A stretch of 64,000 nt of DNA from Antedon bifida (taxonomy: Eukaryota; Echinodermata; Crinoidea; Comatulida; Antedonidae), in contig OY727100.1 of assembly GCA_963402885.1 (NCBI GenBank), positions 22,601,665-22,665,664 on the forward strand, read 5' to 3'. The stretch's first letter is position 1; each line of letters starts with the position of its first letter. A program made the translations under genes and the position numbers. A model generated the notes under the pieces. It was not told the origin of the DNA. It worked only from the letters and a program-made list of their open reading frames with translations, and did no database searches. Shown here piece by piece: positions 34,147 to 46,040 of the stretch.

Positions 34147-37100
34147 ATGATTGTTTTTGCTTGGTTTTACCTGGTGATCAACTCCCATGTTTTGGGTGAT
34201 AGGCCTGCTACGGTCCTGCCAACCACGGATACTGGTAAATAATTATTAATTGTTAACGTGTGTGTTATTATTAGGGTGACGAACAATGTTTGATGGTTAC
34301 AAAATACTACGCTTACTTAGTAATGCGGATCCAATGCACAGTGATTGGATCCAATTTTGATTTATCATCTTTTAGTAAAAATGAATCTTTCTAACTATAG
34401 GCCTACTCTGCTTCAACAAGTTATCCCTCAATAAGACTTACTCTGGAACCCTACCACGGTGACTGATATGTAATAGTCTGTGACAGTTGCTATTACTCTA
34501 CACCGATATTCTAAAGCCCTAAAAAAATAACAGTTTAGTAGTAATAATAATAATAATTAATACTTATTATAACAGTAACATGTCAATGGCTGAAATGATG
34601 ATGAGCATGTTAATAATGTAATATTCTAGAAAAAAATCATCTGGTTTCAAATGATTTATGTTAAGCTATAGGCCTAGTAGCCGAAACGTAACAAAATAGT
34701 AAGTCTAACATGATAAAATAAATCATCTCTTTTTAATATAAGTAGTTTTCTTATTGTATTTTTAGAGATTGAAAGTAGATATTATAGTTATGATCCCGAA
34801 GGATGTGTTATGGCTTACAAACACTGGAAAGAACAAAGTAAGATGTGTTGTCATTGTATGATTATTACTTTTAATAATTTACTTACTCATTAACGTAAAT
34901 CAATATAGTGATTTATAAAAAAAATTCGATTTTGTATATCCATTAAATACTAATAAATTAATATTAAACTATACAGATTAATAGTTTTTTTAATAGGGTG
35001 ATTATTGTTTTTGTATATTACTGTATTACAATAAATTAATCGTTATTGTTTTTACAGGTGACATTATATTTGTGGGTGGTACATCTGGAATTTACATGTC
35101 AAATGTAAGTTCCAGTGACAGCTCACCTTTAAGGTTTACGGTAGCGATGGAGGATGTAGAGTTCACCCTACCCTACGCTCTTGGTTATGATGTAACCACA
35201 TCTACACTATACTGGTCTGACATCAACAAGGATACCATTGAACGATATTCATTTGATACTAACCAACATGAAGTGTTTGTGTCTAATGTAAAGCGTAAGA
35301 AAAAAATTATTTAGTCTGTTTATTTTTTATTTTTTACTTTAAAAAAATAGGTATCTTTATATTTTGGTAGCAATTGTTTAAATTGTGTATGCTTATTATA
35401 GTACAAATAGGCACTCTTAAGAATATTTTGATGGTTGAACCACATCCTAAATTGTTTTATTGTTAAATAATCATGAAGGAAAATTAGTCGTTAGGAAAGA
35501 GTTACGTCACAAAATCAACGCGTACTGTATAGAGACCACCTAAACATCTGCACATAAATGGTAATTATTATAGTCTATCAAAACAAAATTGAGAAAGATC
35601 ATAATTTCTCTGCCAAAGGCTCTCTGTCAAATAATATATATGTTGTTATTCCCCATACTCTGTCAGGTAAGCCTAATTTTCAAATCCATGTCTTCAAACA
35701 ATTAAATTGGGATTACACAAGTTTATAAGAGACAGTTTTATTACTGTAGATCTTCTAAAAGATTATTATGTATAGGTCTAACATACATTAATTACATGAT
35801 ACTCTAGTCTTATTTATGGTTTGAGGGGTTGGACATTTAAAATGTGTTTAAAGACGGGTTTGTCTTTATAAAACCCTATAGCATAACTATAGGCCTACAG
35901 TAGTTAGATTGTTTATAATAGTTTGTGATTACAACGTGTTTAATTTTTCATCCTTTTAAGGGATGTCTGGTTTAGCCGTTGATGGACCTGGGAAGAAGCT
36001 TTATTGGACAAATAGTGTCCAAAAACGAATTGAAGTAATAAATCTGGATGGAACAAACGGAAGAACACTGATTGGCACAGGATTAAGATGGCCACATGCA
36101 ATTAAGATAGACACAACTAACGGGTATGCCATTCTCTATTGGTACCGTTAAACAATATCTCTCCAATTAAGATCAACTAAGTTAACTTCACATATCCATA
36201 ATATCGATTATTACGTAAACGGGTGTTATTAATGCATTACAAAATAATTTACCTATTTTAATAATGAATTAGGAAATAAATAATTATTTATATTTTTTCA
36301 TACATTCAATATAAGAATTTAATTTCATTTAATAACTCAGTTTTAGTAATTACTAAGTGTTTCTCTGGTATGTGTGTGACTGTACACAGTAACTGTAAAT
36401 AACATACTATATTTAATTAGATACCTGTACTGGACTGATACAGGATTGGACACGATAGAGCGAGTGAAGTTAAATGACTTGAGTACAAGAACCGCTTTAG
36501 TGACAACTGGACTTAGTTTTCCAACCGGATTTGTTTTAGCAGTTCCCGGTAAGTTACAGTATGAGTTACAAATGTATGCAAGTTATATATTGTAGGCTAC
36601 TATTACACGTAGGTAGGCTAGTAGATTAAACCCTTTAATATTGAACAACACGATAATGTCTCAATAAGAAGTAAAGAATTACTCCGTGCTAAGACTAATT
36701 TGGTCATGTTTCATGCACACGTAAAATGTTACAATTATCTGTTATAATGTAATACCATCTTGTACTGTACCAACCAATTCCTTAAGTATTTACACCATTT
36801 ATAGACCTGTCAACACTTGCACTTTCATACAGTTTTAAAACTGCTCACGTACAATTTTACATGAGGACAAGGAGCACATCCATTATTATCAAAAATATTA
36901 AATTTAATCCATACACTATATTCACTACAGCTTTTATATATTTTAGATGGAAAGATGTATTGGTGTGATTTCAACAAGAAGGTGATCGAGGAAGCTAACC
37001 TTGACGGAACTAACAGAAGAACGATTATAACGCTTGCTGAAACGAATCCGTATAGAATTGACATTTATAGAAACTACCTGTACTGGACAGATTACTATGC

Positions 37101-37242
37101 TAGCATATATCGAGTTGATATCACAACTGGAATATCATCAACGCAAGGTAGCGATAGTCGACTTAATGATCCAGCAGACTTATATATTTTCAAAAGTAAA
37201 TATTCTATTTTAAAGTATTTAAAAGAAATTGATATTAATTAG
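34147..37242 (+). CDS. Secreted YWTD (LDLR class B) six-bladed propeller protein, paralog 1
   Basis: Exons: 34147-34234, 34766-34837, 35058-35294, 35961-36123, 36421-36548, 36947-37242; GT-AG, phases agree, 327 aa. A signal peptide MIVFAWFYLVINSHVLG is followed by a short N-terminal segment with one Cys and a single propeller. Blade motifs: LYWSD (104-108), LYWTN (146-150), LYWTD (189-193), MYWCD (233-237), LYWTD (274-278), with IIFVGGTSGIY near 56 closing the sixth blade. LDLR/LRP propellers are normally followed by an EGF module; here none is found and the frame ends 14 codons past an internal donor-like AAA/GTAAAT. AATAAA at 37,549 supports a local 3' end. YWTD propellers bind protein ligands through the top face, so secreted recognition is inferred. 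Ligand unknown. Confidence 0.9.
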
Positions 37243-38345
37243 AACTATACAATTGTAGTTTTTCTGTATACAAATGGATGTGTGGGCGAATGAAATGTTA
37301 GATAATGTTTCATAGAAATTGCCTACATTATTTCCCTAATATTAAAAGTAGGACTAGAATAGTATATAATAATGTTTGTGGTCAGTAACGACCATTTTGG
37401 AAGTAGAGATCTAATACTTGTGGACTCATAACACTCTTATAGACTAAAACAATGTAAGACAAATGGACTATTTTTTTTGTATCGCTGTTGTATTTTGAAA
37501 AAACGTTTAATTAAATTACAAATAATGATTGAAATTAAATAACATAAGAATAAAGAATAATATATAACAGTTGCATTTATTTAATAATAACAGTATAATA
37601 ATATTAATTGACAATGTGACAATACTACTAAGATTAAGAAAGAACACTTCTGAAAAAAAATGTTTATATTTGTTGTTTACTCTTTTAAGTACCAAAGTTA
37701 TATCATATTATATAAGAATTTGCTTTTTAATCGTAAGACTTAATTAATCGAAGCCTGTACTTTATTTTAAAGCGTGTTTATATTTGTTGTTTACTCCTTT
37801 AAGTACCAAAGTTATACCATATTATATAAGAAGTTTGCTTTTTAATCGTAAGACTTAATTAATCGAAGCCTGTACTTTATTTTAAAGCGTGTTTATATTT
37901 GTTGTTTACTCTTTTAAGTACCAAAGTTATACCATATTATATAAGAAGTTTGTTTTTTAATCGTAAGACCTAATTAATTGAAGCCTGTACTTTATTTTAA
38001 AATGTGTTTGGGTGTGTGTGTGGACTGGTCCTGTCACGTGTTAGCTTTACTGACGTAAAACTAACGTAATTCTATGAAATAACGACCGCAGCTCATATAT
38101 CTAGTCTAAGTACGTAACACTTTTTAGGAAAATGCTCCATTTGTACAGCGTATCGGTTCATCATGATTTGTTTAAATGCCTAACAAGTTGAAAATAATAT
38201 TATGTTGTCAGCTTCTTATGTTGTGTCTTGTTTAGTAATTAATTACTTTGCTCGTTAAGCGCGCTTCTCAACAGAAAAAAGAAGAATACATTATTTATAT
38301 CTGTTGCTCGAATTTCCCTCTCTTCACCGCTTAATCTAAAGGGTC
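37243..38345. repeat. 3' flank of YWTD gene 1 with three 116-bp tandem repeats
   Basis: After the presumed poly(A) signal, three copies of a 116-bp unit (about 37,660-38,005) carry TTTATATTTGTTGTTTACTC, AAGTACCAAAGTTATA and TTAATTAATCGAAGCCTGTA. The same three copies follow gene 2 (44,966-45,309). The remainder, to TTCTCAACAG at 38,274, is also duplicated. Confidence 0.85.
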
Positions 38346-38700
38346 TTTAAAACCTGTTCCAGCACGGTTCTTGTCCGGCGCCCGCAAATCAAATCGAACG
38401 TGAATAATGATTCGTTTGCACGACGTGAATTTGCTGGAGTTGCTCCTTGGGCGGCAACATTTTCAAGCTTCTATTCGATTAGACGCTTGACGCGTGTCGC
38501 TTCGATTTGACGCTTGTCGCGTGTCGCTTCGATTTGACACTTGTCGCGTGTCGCTTCGATTTGACGCTTGTCGCGTGTCGCTTCGATTTGACGCTTGTCG
38601 CGTGTCGCTTCGATTTGACGCTTGACGCGTGTCGCTTCGATTTGACGCTTGTCGCGTGTCGCTTCGATTTGACACTTGTCGCGTGTCGCTTCACGTGCAA
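38346..38700. repeat. Unit 2 start with eight-copy 27-bp minisatellite
   Basis: Begins CCTGTTCCAGCACGGTTCTT; 38,480-38,690 holds about eight units of TGACGCTTGTCGCGTGTCGC TTCGATT. The 27-bp period keeps several frames open on both strands (68-73 codons), with no gene evidence. Unit 1 has two copies and unit 3 about three. Confidence 0.9.
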
Positions 38701-38876
38701 ATGGTCAGTGTGAAGTTTAGATTGTTGGCGAATTTATATACTTAAGTATATTTATATATTATTTAAATATTCAAGATTCAAGACATTTTATTGGTCCAAT
38801 TTAAAATGGACATTTGTTTTGCTTGGCATAATTAAGACAATAAAACAACAAAGAAATATACATCAAATTCCAAAGG

Positions 38877-40085
38877 TAATGTTAAAATACTATGTATATG
38901 CCTATGTTAAAATACTATGTATATGCCTATGTTAAAATGCTGTGTATATGCCTATGTTAAAATACTATGTATATGCCTATGTTAAAATACTATGTATATG
39001 CCTATGTTAAAATGCTGTGTATATGCCTATGTTAAAATACTGTGTATATGCCTATGTTAAAATACTATGTATATGCCTATGTTAAAATACTATGTATATG
39101 CCTATGTTAAAATACTATGTATATGCCTATGTTAAAATGCTGTGTATATGCCTATGTTAAAATACTATGTATATGCCTATGTTAAAATACTATGTATATG
39201 CCTATGTTAAAATGCTGTGTATATGCCTATGTTAAAATGCTGTGTATATGCCTATGTTAAAATACTATGTATATGCCTATGTTAAAATACTGTGTATATG
39301 CCTATGTTAAAATGCTGTGTATATGCCTATGTTAAAATACTATGTATATGCCTATGTTAAAATACTGTGTATATGCCTATGTTAAAATACTGTGTATATG
39401 CCTATGTTAAAATACTGTGTATATGCCTATGTTAAAATACTGTGTATATGCCTATGTTAAAATACTATGTATATGCCTATGTTAAAATACTGTGTATATG
39501 CCTATGTTAAAATACTGTGTATATGCCTATGTTAAAATACTGTGTATATGCCTATGTTAAAATACTGTGTATATGCCTATGTTAAAATACTATGTATATG
39601 CCTATGTTAAAATACTGTGTATATGCCTATGTTAAAATACTGTGTATATGCCTATGTTAAAATACTATGTATATGCCTATGTTAAAATACTGTGTATATG
39701 CCTATGTTAAAATACTGTGTATATGCCTATGTTAAAATACTGTGTATATGCCTATGTTAAAATACTGTGTATATGCCTATGTTAAAATACTGTGTATATG
39801 CCTATGTTAAAATACTGTGTATATGCCTATGTTAAAATACTGTGTATATGCCTATGTTAAAATACTGTGTATATGCCTATGTTAAAATACTGTGTATATG
39901 CCTATGTTAAAATACTGTGTATATGCCTATGTTAAAATACTATGTATATGCCTATGTTAAAATACTATGTATATGCCTATGTTAAAATACTGTGTATATG
40001 CCTATGTTAAAATACTGTGTATATGCCTATGTTAAAATGCTGTGTATATGCCTATGTTAAAATACTATGTATATGCCTATGTTAA
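38877..40085. repeat. 25-bp satellite, about 48 copies
   Basis: Highly uniform units of GTTAAAATACTGTGTATATG CCTAT, varying mainly at ACTG/ACTA/GCTG. In unit 1 the matching position (about 33,150-33,195) has roughly one degenerate copy, and in unit 3 (46,435-46,520) three or four, so the expansion happened after the unit duplication. Confidence 0.95.
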
Positions 40086-40767
40086 AATTGTCTGTTTAGT
40101 TTAATATGTGGCCCGCTTCTTTGGTGCTTAGTATTGTAAAACAATTGTGAATTTGTATCAACAAACAAAACTTTACACTTATCATAATGGCTGTTAGTAG
40201 TACTAGTAATGAATTAAGCATAATGTTTTAATAGCAGTATAATCTATAAAACGGATTCTCTCATCAATAATAAAAACAATTGACTTAATATTTTAATTCA
40301 GACAATACGATAAAGATGGTATAGTAATTAGAAATGCATTAAACATCACGTGATATTCTATTCGTCTGAATTATACATATTGCTTAGTAATACTAGCCTA
40401 GTAATAATGCAATATAATCTATAAAACGGATTCTCTCATCAATAATAAAAACAATTGACTTAATATTTTAATTCAGACAATACGATAAAGATGGTATAGT
40501 AATTAGAAATGCATTAAACATCACGTGATATTCTATTCGTCTGAATTATACATATTGCTTAATAGTACTAGCCTAGTAATAATGCAGCATAATCTATAAA
40601 ACGGATTCTCTTATCAATAATAAAAACAATTGACTTAATATTTAAATTCAGACAATATGATAAAGATGGTATAGTAATTAGAAATGCATTATTAAACATC
40701 ACGTGACATTATTCCAATTGTCTGAATTATACATAATTATTCGTATAGGCCTACTTCATTACTTGTT
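40086..40767. repeat. Three tandem copies of a 170-180-bp repeat
   Basis: Copies start near 40,199, 40,385 and 40,566 and share AATCTATAAAACGGATTCTC, AACAATTGACTTAATATTTT, AATTCAGACAAT and AAACATCACGTGA. Unit 1 has one clear copy at 33,300-33,500 and unit 3 two (46,620-46,960). A CACGTG E-box occurs in each copy. Confidence 0.88.
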
Positions 40768-41440
40768 TTGGTAAAATCAACCATTTCCAACGTATACTTT
40801 GTATGTGCTGTGTGTACATCCACCATTTCTAACGTATACTTTGTATGTGCTGTGTGTACATCAACCATTTCTAGCGTATTACTTTGTATGTGCTGTGTGT
40901 ACATCAACCATTTCCAGTGTATTACTTTGTATGTGCTGTGTGTACATCAACCATTTCCAGTGTATTACTTTGTATGTGACGTGTGTACATCAACCATTTC
41001 TAGCGTATTACTTTGTATGCTGTGTGTACATCAACCATTTCCAACGTATACTTTGTATGTGCTGTGTGTACATCAACCATTTCCAACGTATACTTTGTAT
41101 GTGCTGTGTGTACGTCAACCATTTCTAGCGTATTACTTTGTATGTGACGTGTGTAAATCAACCATTTCCAGCGTATTACTTTGTATGTGACGTGTGTAAA
41201 TCAACCATTTCCAGCGTATTACTTTGTATGTGCTGTGTGTACATCAACCATTTCCAGCGTATTACTTTGTATGTGACGTGTGTAAATCAACCATTTCCAG
41301 CGTATTACTTTGTATGTGCTGTGTGTACATCAACCATTTCTAGTGTATTACTTTGTATGCTGCGTGTACATCAACCATTTCTAGTGTATTACTTTGTATG
41401 CTGCGTGTACATCAACCATTTCTAGTGTATTACTTTACAT
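40768..41440. repeat. 43-bp minisatellite directly upstream of YWTD gene 2
   Basis: Same repeat as at 33,541-34,125, about 15 units, again ending about 20 bp before the start codon. Unit variants are shuffled relative to gene 1, and some units are shortened (TTTGTATGCTGTGTG). ORFs of 95-140 codons are repeat translations. Confidence 0.92.
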
Positions 41441-41462
41441 ACTCAACTGAACTGAAGACAAA

Positions 41463-44400
41463 ATGATTGTTTTTGCTTGGTTTTACCTGGTGATCAACTC
41501 CCATGTTTTGGGGGATAGGCCTGCTACGGTCCTGCCAACCACGGATAATGGTAAATAATTATTAATTGTTAACGTTTGTGTTATTATTAGGGTGACGAAC
41601 AATGTTTGATGGTTACAAAATACTACGCTTACTTAGTAATGCGGATCCAATGCACAGTGATTGGATCCAATTTTGATTTATCATCTTTTAGTAAAAATGA
41701 ATCTTTCTAACTATAGGCCTACTCTGCTTCAACAAGTTATCCCTCAATAAGACTTACTCTGGAACCCTACCACGGTGACTGATATGTAATAGTCTGTGAC
41801 AGTTGCTATTACTCTACACCGATATTCTAAGCCCTAAAAAAAAACAGTTTAGTGGTAATAGTAATAATAATTAATACTTATTATAACAGTAACATGTCAA
41901 TGGCTGAAATGATGATGAGCATGTTAATAATGTAATATTCTAGAAAAAAATCATCTGGTTTCAAATGATTTATGTTAAGCTATATGCCTAGTAGCCGAAA
42001 CGTAGCAAAATAGTATGTCTAACATGATAAAATAAATCTCTTTTTAATATATTCGTTTTCTCATTGTATTTTTAGAGATTGAAAATGGAGATTATAGTTA
42101 TGATCCCGAAGGATGTGTTATGGCTTACAAACACTGGAAAGAACAAAGTAAGACGTGTTGTTATTGTATGATTATTACTTTAATAATTTACTTACTCATT
42201 AACGTAAATCAATATAGTGATTTATTAAAAAAATTCGATTTTGTATATCCATTAAATACTAATAAATTAATATTAAACTATACAGATTAGTAGTTTTGTT
42301 AACAGGGTGATATTGTATATTACTGTATTACAATAAATTAATCGTTATTGTTTTTACAGGTGACATTATATTTGTGGCAAACTTGTCTCCACCTGGAATT
42401 TACATGTCAAATGTAAGTTCCAGTGACAGCTCACCTTTAAGGTTTACGGTAGCGATGGAGGATGTAGAGTTCACCTCACCCCGCGCTCTTGGTTATGATG
42501 AATACACATCTACACTATACTGGTCTGACTTCAACACGGATACCATTGAACGATATTCATTTGATACTAACCAACATGAAGTGTTTGTGTCTAATGTAAA
42601 GCGTAAGAAAAAAATTATTTAGTCTGTTTATTTTTTATTTTTTACTTTAAAAAAATAGGTATCTTTATATTTTGGTAGCAATTGTTTAAATTGTGTATGC
42701 TTATTATAGTACAAATAGGCACTCTTAAGAATATTTTGATGGTTGAACCACATCCTAAATTGTTTTATTGTTAAATAATCATGAAGGAAAATTAGTCGTT
42801 AGGAAAGAGTTACGTCACAAAATCAACGCGTACTGTATAGAGACCACCTAAACATCTGCACATAAATGGTAATTATTATAGTCTATCAAAACAAAATTGA
42901 GAAAGATCATAATTTCTCTGCCAAAAGCTCTCTGTCAAATAATATATATGTTGTTATTCCCCATACTCTGTCAGGTAAGCCTAATTTTCAAATCCATGTC
43001 TTCAAACAATTAAATTGGGATTACACAAGTTTATAAGAGACAGTTTTATTACTGTAGATCTTCTAAAAGATTATTATGTATAGGTCTAACATACATTAAT
43101 TACATGATACTCTAGTCTTATTTATGGTTTGAGGGGTTGGACATTTAAAATGTGTTTAAAGACGGGTTTGTCTTTATAAAACCCTATAGCATAACTGTAG
43201 GCCTACAGTAGTTAGATTGTTTATAATAGTTTGTGATTACAACGTGTTTAATTTTTCATCATTTTAAGAGGTGTATGGTTTAGCCGTTGATGGACCTGGG
43301 AAGGAGCTTTATTGGACACATAGTGTCCAAAAACGAATTGAAGTAATAAATCTGGATGGAACAAACGGAAGAACACTGATTGGCACAGGATTAAGCTTGC
43401 CACATGCAATTAAGATAGACACAACTAACGGGTATGCCATTCTCTATTGGTACCGTTAAACAATATCTCTCCAATTAAGATCAACTAAGTTAACTTCACA
43501 TATCCATAATATCGATTATTACGTAAACGGGTGTTATTAATGCATTACAAAATAATTTACCTATTTTAATAATGAATTAGGAAATAAATAATTATTTATA
43601 TTTTTTCATACATTCAATATAAGAATTTAATTTCATTTAATAACTCAGTTTTAGTAATTACTAAGTGTTTCTCTGGTATGTGTGTGACTGTACACAGTAA
43701 CTGTAAATAACATACTATATTTAATTAGATACCTGTACTGGACTGATAGAGGATTCGACAAGATAGAGCGAGTGAAGTTAAATGACTTGAGTACAAGAAC
43801 CGCTTTAGTGACAACTGGACTTAGTGCTCCAACCGGATTTGTTTTAGCAGTTCCCGGTAAGTTACAGTATGAGTTACAAATGTATGCAAGTTATATATTG
43901 TAGGCTACTATTACACGTAGGTAGGCTAGTAGATTAAACCCTTTAATATTGAACAACACGATAATGTCTCAATAAGATCATGAAGTAAAGAATTACACCG
44001 TGCTAAGACTAATTTGGTCATGTTTCATGCACACGTAAAATGTTACAATTATCTGTTATAATGTAATACCATCTTTTACTGTACCAACCAATTCCTTAAG
44101 TATTTACACCATTTATAGACCTGTCAACACTTGCACTTTCATAAGTTTTAAAACTGCTCACGTACAATTTTACATGAGGACAAGGAGCACATCCATTATT
44201 ATCAAAAATATTAAATTTAATCCATACACTATATTCACTACAGCTTTTATATATTTTAGATGGAAAGATGTATTGGTGTGATTGGATGAAGAGGGTGATT
44301 GAGGAAGCTAACCTTGACGGAACTAACAGAAGAACGATTATAACGCTTTCTGAAACGAATCCGTATAGAATTGACATTTATAGAAACTACCTGTACTGGA

Positions 44401-44552
44401 CAGATTACTATGCTGGCATATATCGAGTTGATATCACAACTGGAATATCATCAACGCAAAGTAGCGATAGTCAACTTTACCCAACAGGCTTATATATTTT
44501 CAAAAGTAAATATTCTATTTTAAAGTATTTAAAAGAAATTGATATTAATTAG
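41463..44552 (+). CDS. Secreted YWTD (LDLR class B) six-bladed propeller protein, paralog 2
   Basis: Exons: 41463-41550, 42076-42147, 42360-42602, 43269-43431, 43729-43856, 44260-44552; GT-AG, same phases as paralog 1, 328 aa. Signal peptide identical to that of paralog 1; blade motifs LYWSD, LYWTH, LYWTD, MYWCD, LYWTD. Relative to paralog 1 I count 34 replaced residues, one 2-codon insertion (exon 3), one 1-codon deletion (exon 6) and only two synonymous differences, while introns differ by under 1% in most parts. Replacements fall mainly just after YWTD motifs and around the Pro starting each blade. AATAAA lies at 44,855. Open frame and splice sites are intact, so both copies are probably expressed proteins. 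Confidence 0.9.
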
Positions 44553-46040
44553 AACTATACAATTGTAGTTTTTCTGTATACAAATGGATGTGTGGGCGAA
44601 TGAAATGTTAGATAATGTTTCATAAAAATTGCCTAAATTATTTCCCTAATATTAAAAGTAGGACTAGAATAGTATATATGTTTGTGGTCAGTAACGACCA
44701 TTTTGGAAGTAGAGATCTAATACTTGTGGACTCATAACACTCTTATAGACTAAAACAATGTAAGACAAATTAACTATTTTTTTTGTATCGCTGTTGTATT
44801 TTGAAAAAACGTTTAATTAAATTACAAATAATGATTGAAATTAAATAACATAAGAATAAAGAATAATATATAACAGTTGCATTTATTTAATAATAACAGT
44901 ATAATAATATTAATTGACAATGTGACAATACTACTAAGATTAAGAAAGAACACTTCTGAAAAAAAATGTTTATATTTGTTGTTTACTCTTTTAAGTACCA
45001 AAGTTATATCATATTATATAAGAATTTGCTTTTTAATCGTAAGATTTAATTAATCGAAGCCTGTACTTTATTTTAAAGCGTGTTTATATTTGTTGTTTAC
45101 TCCTTTAAGTACCAAAGTTATACCATATTATATAAGAAGTTTGCTTTTTAATCGTAAGACTTAATTAATCGAAGCCTGTACTTTATTTTAAAGCGTGTTT
45201 ATATTTGTTGTTTACTCTTTTAAGTACCAAAGTTATACCATATTATATAAGAAGTTTGTTTTTTAATCGTAAGACCTAATTAATTGAAGCCTGTACTTTA
45301 TTTTAAAATGTGTTTGGGTGTGTGTGTGGACTGGTCCTGTCACGTGTTAGCTTTACTGACGTAAAACTAACGTAATTCTATGAAATAACGACCGCAGCTC
45401 ATATATCTAGTCTAAGTACGTAACACTTTTTAGGAAAATGCTCCATTTGTACAGCGTATCGGTTCATCATGATTTGTTTAAATGCCTAACAAGTTGAAAA
45501 TAATATTATGTTGTCAGCTTCTTATGTTGTGTCTTGTTTAGTAATTAATTACTTTGCTCGTTAAGCGCGCTTCTCAACAGGAACGTTTATTTGATTTTTA
45601 AAAAATAATTTACTTAATAGTGCCCGGATGTCGAAGAAATAATACCGAGACCTCATCGTTCCCGCTTGCGTCGCTGGGAACCACGAAAAGGGCACATCCG
45701 GGACAGAGTATTTGAGTGACTGTCTTTCTTTTTTGGCCTGTATGTATATGTAAGTGGTTCTTTTGGGGCCTATTGTACATATGATTCCACTTGTCTGAAT
45801 TATACATAATTTTTCGTAGGCCTACTTCATTATTTGTTTTTGTAAAATCAACCATTGTCTAGCGTATTACTTGTATGTGCTATACATCTAAAAATGAATC
45901 GACACAGGATACAATTTATGACTGTATACATTTTAATATCAATATTATATGGTTTTTTTAAAAAAGAAGAATACATTATTTATATCTGTTGCTCGAATTT
46001 CCCTCTCTTCACCGCTTAATCTAAAGGGTCTTTAAAACCT
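44553..46040. repeat. 3' flank of YWTD gene 2 and junction to unit 3
   Basis: 44,966-45,309 repeats the three 116-bp units. After TTCTCAACAG (45,580) about 380 bp appear that are absent at the matching place after gene 1 but resemble the upstream block at 32,280-32,830 (GGCACATCCGGGAC, TTGGCCTGTATGTATA, CTAGCGTATTACTTGTATGT). It therefore looks like a remnant of another unit start. Confidence 0.75.

Noticed and set aside
38463-38713. Arg/Ser-rich or TLVACRFDL repeat ORFs.
   Set aside because: 27-bp minisatellite read in several frames on both strands.
38877-40085. A CRISPR-like array (regular 25-bp repeats).
   Set aside because: There are no spacers; the repeats are contiguous and the genome is animal.
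40768-41425. Cys/Tyr-rich 95-140-codon ORFs just upstream of YWTD gene 2.
   Set aside because: They are translations of the 43-bp minisatellite in rotating frames and do not join the gene.
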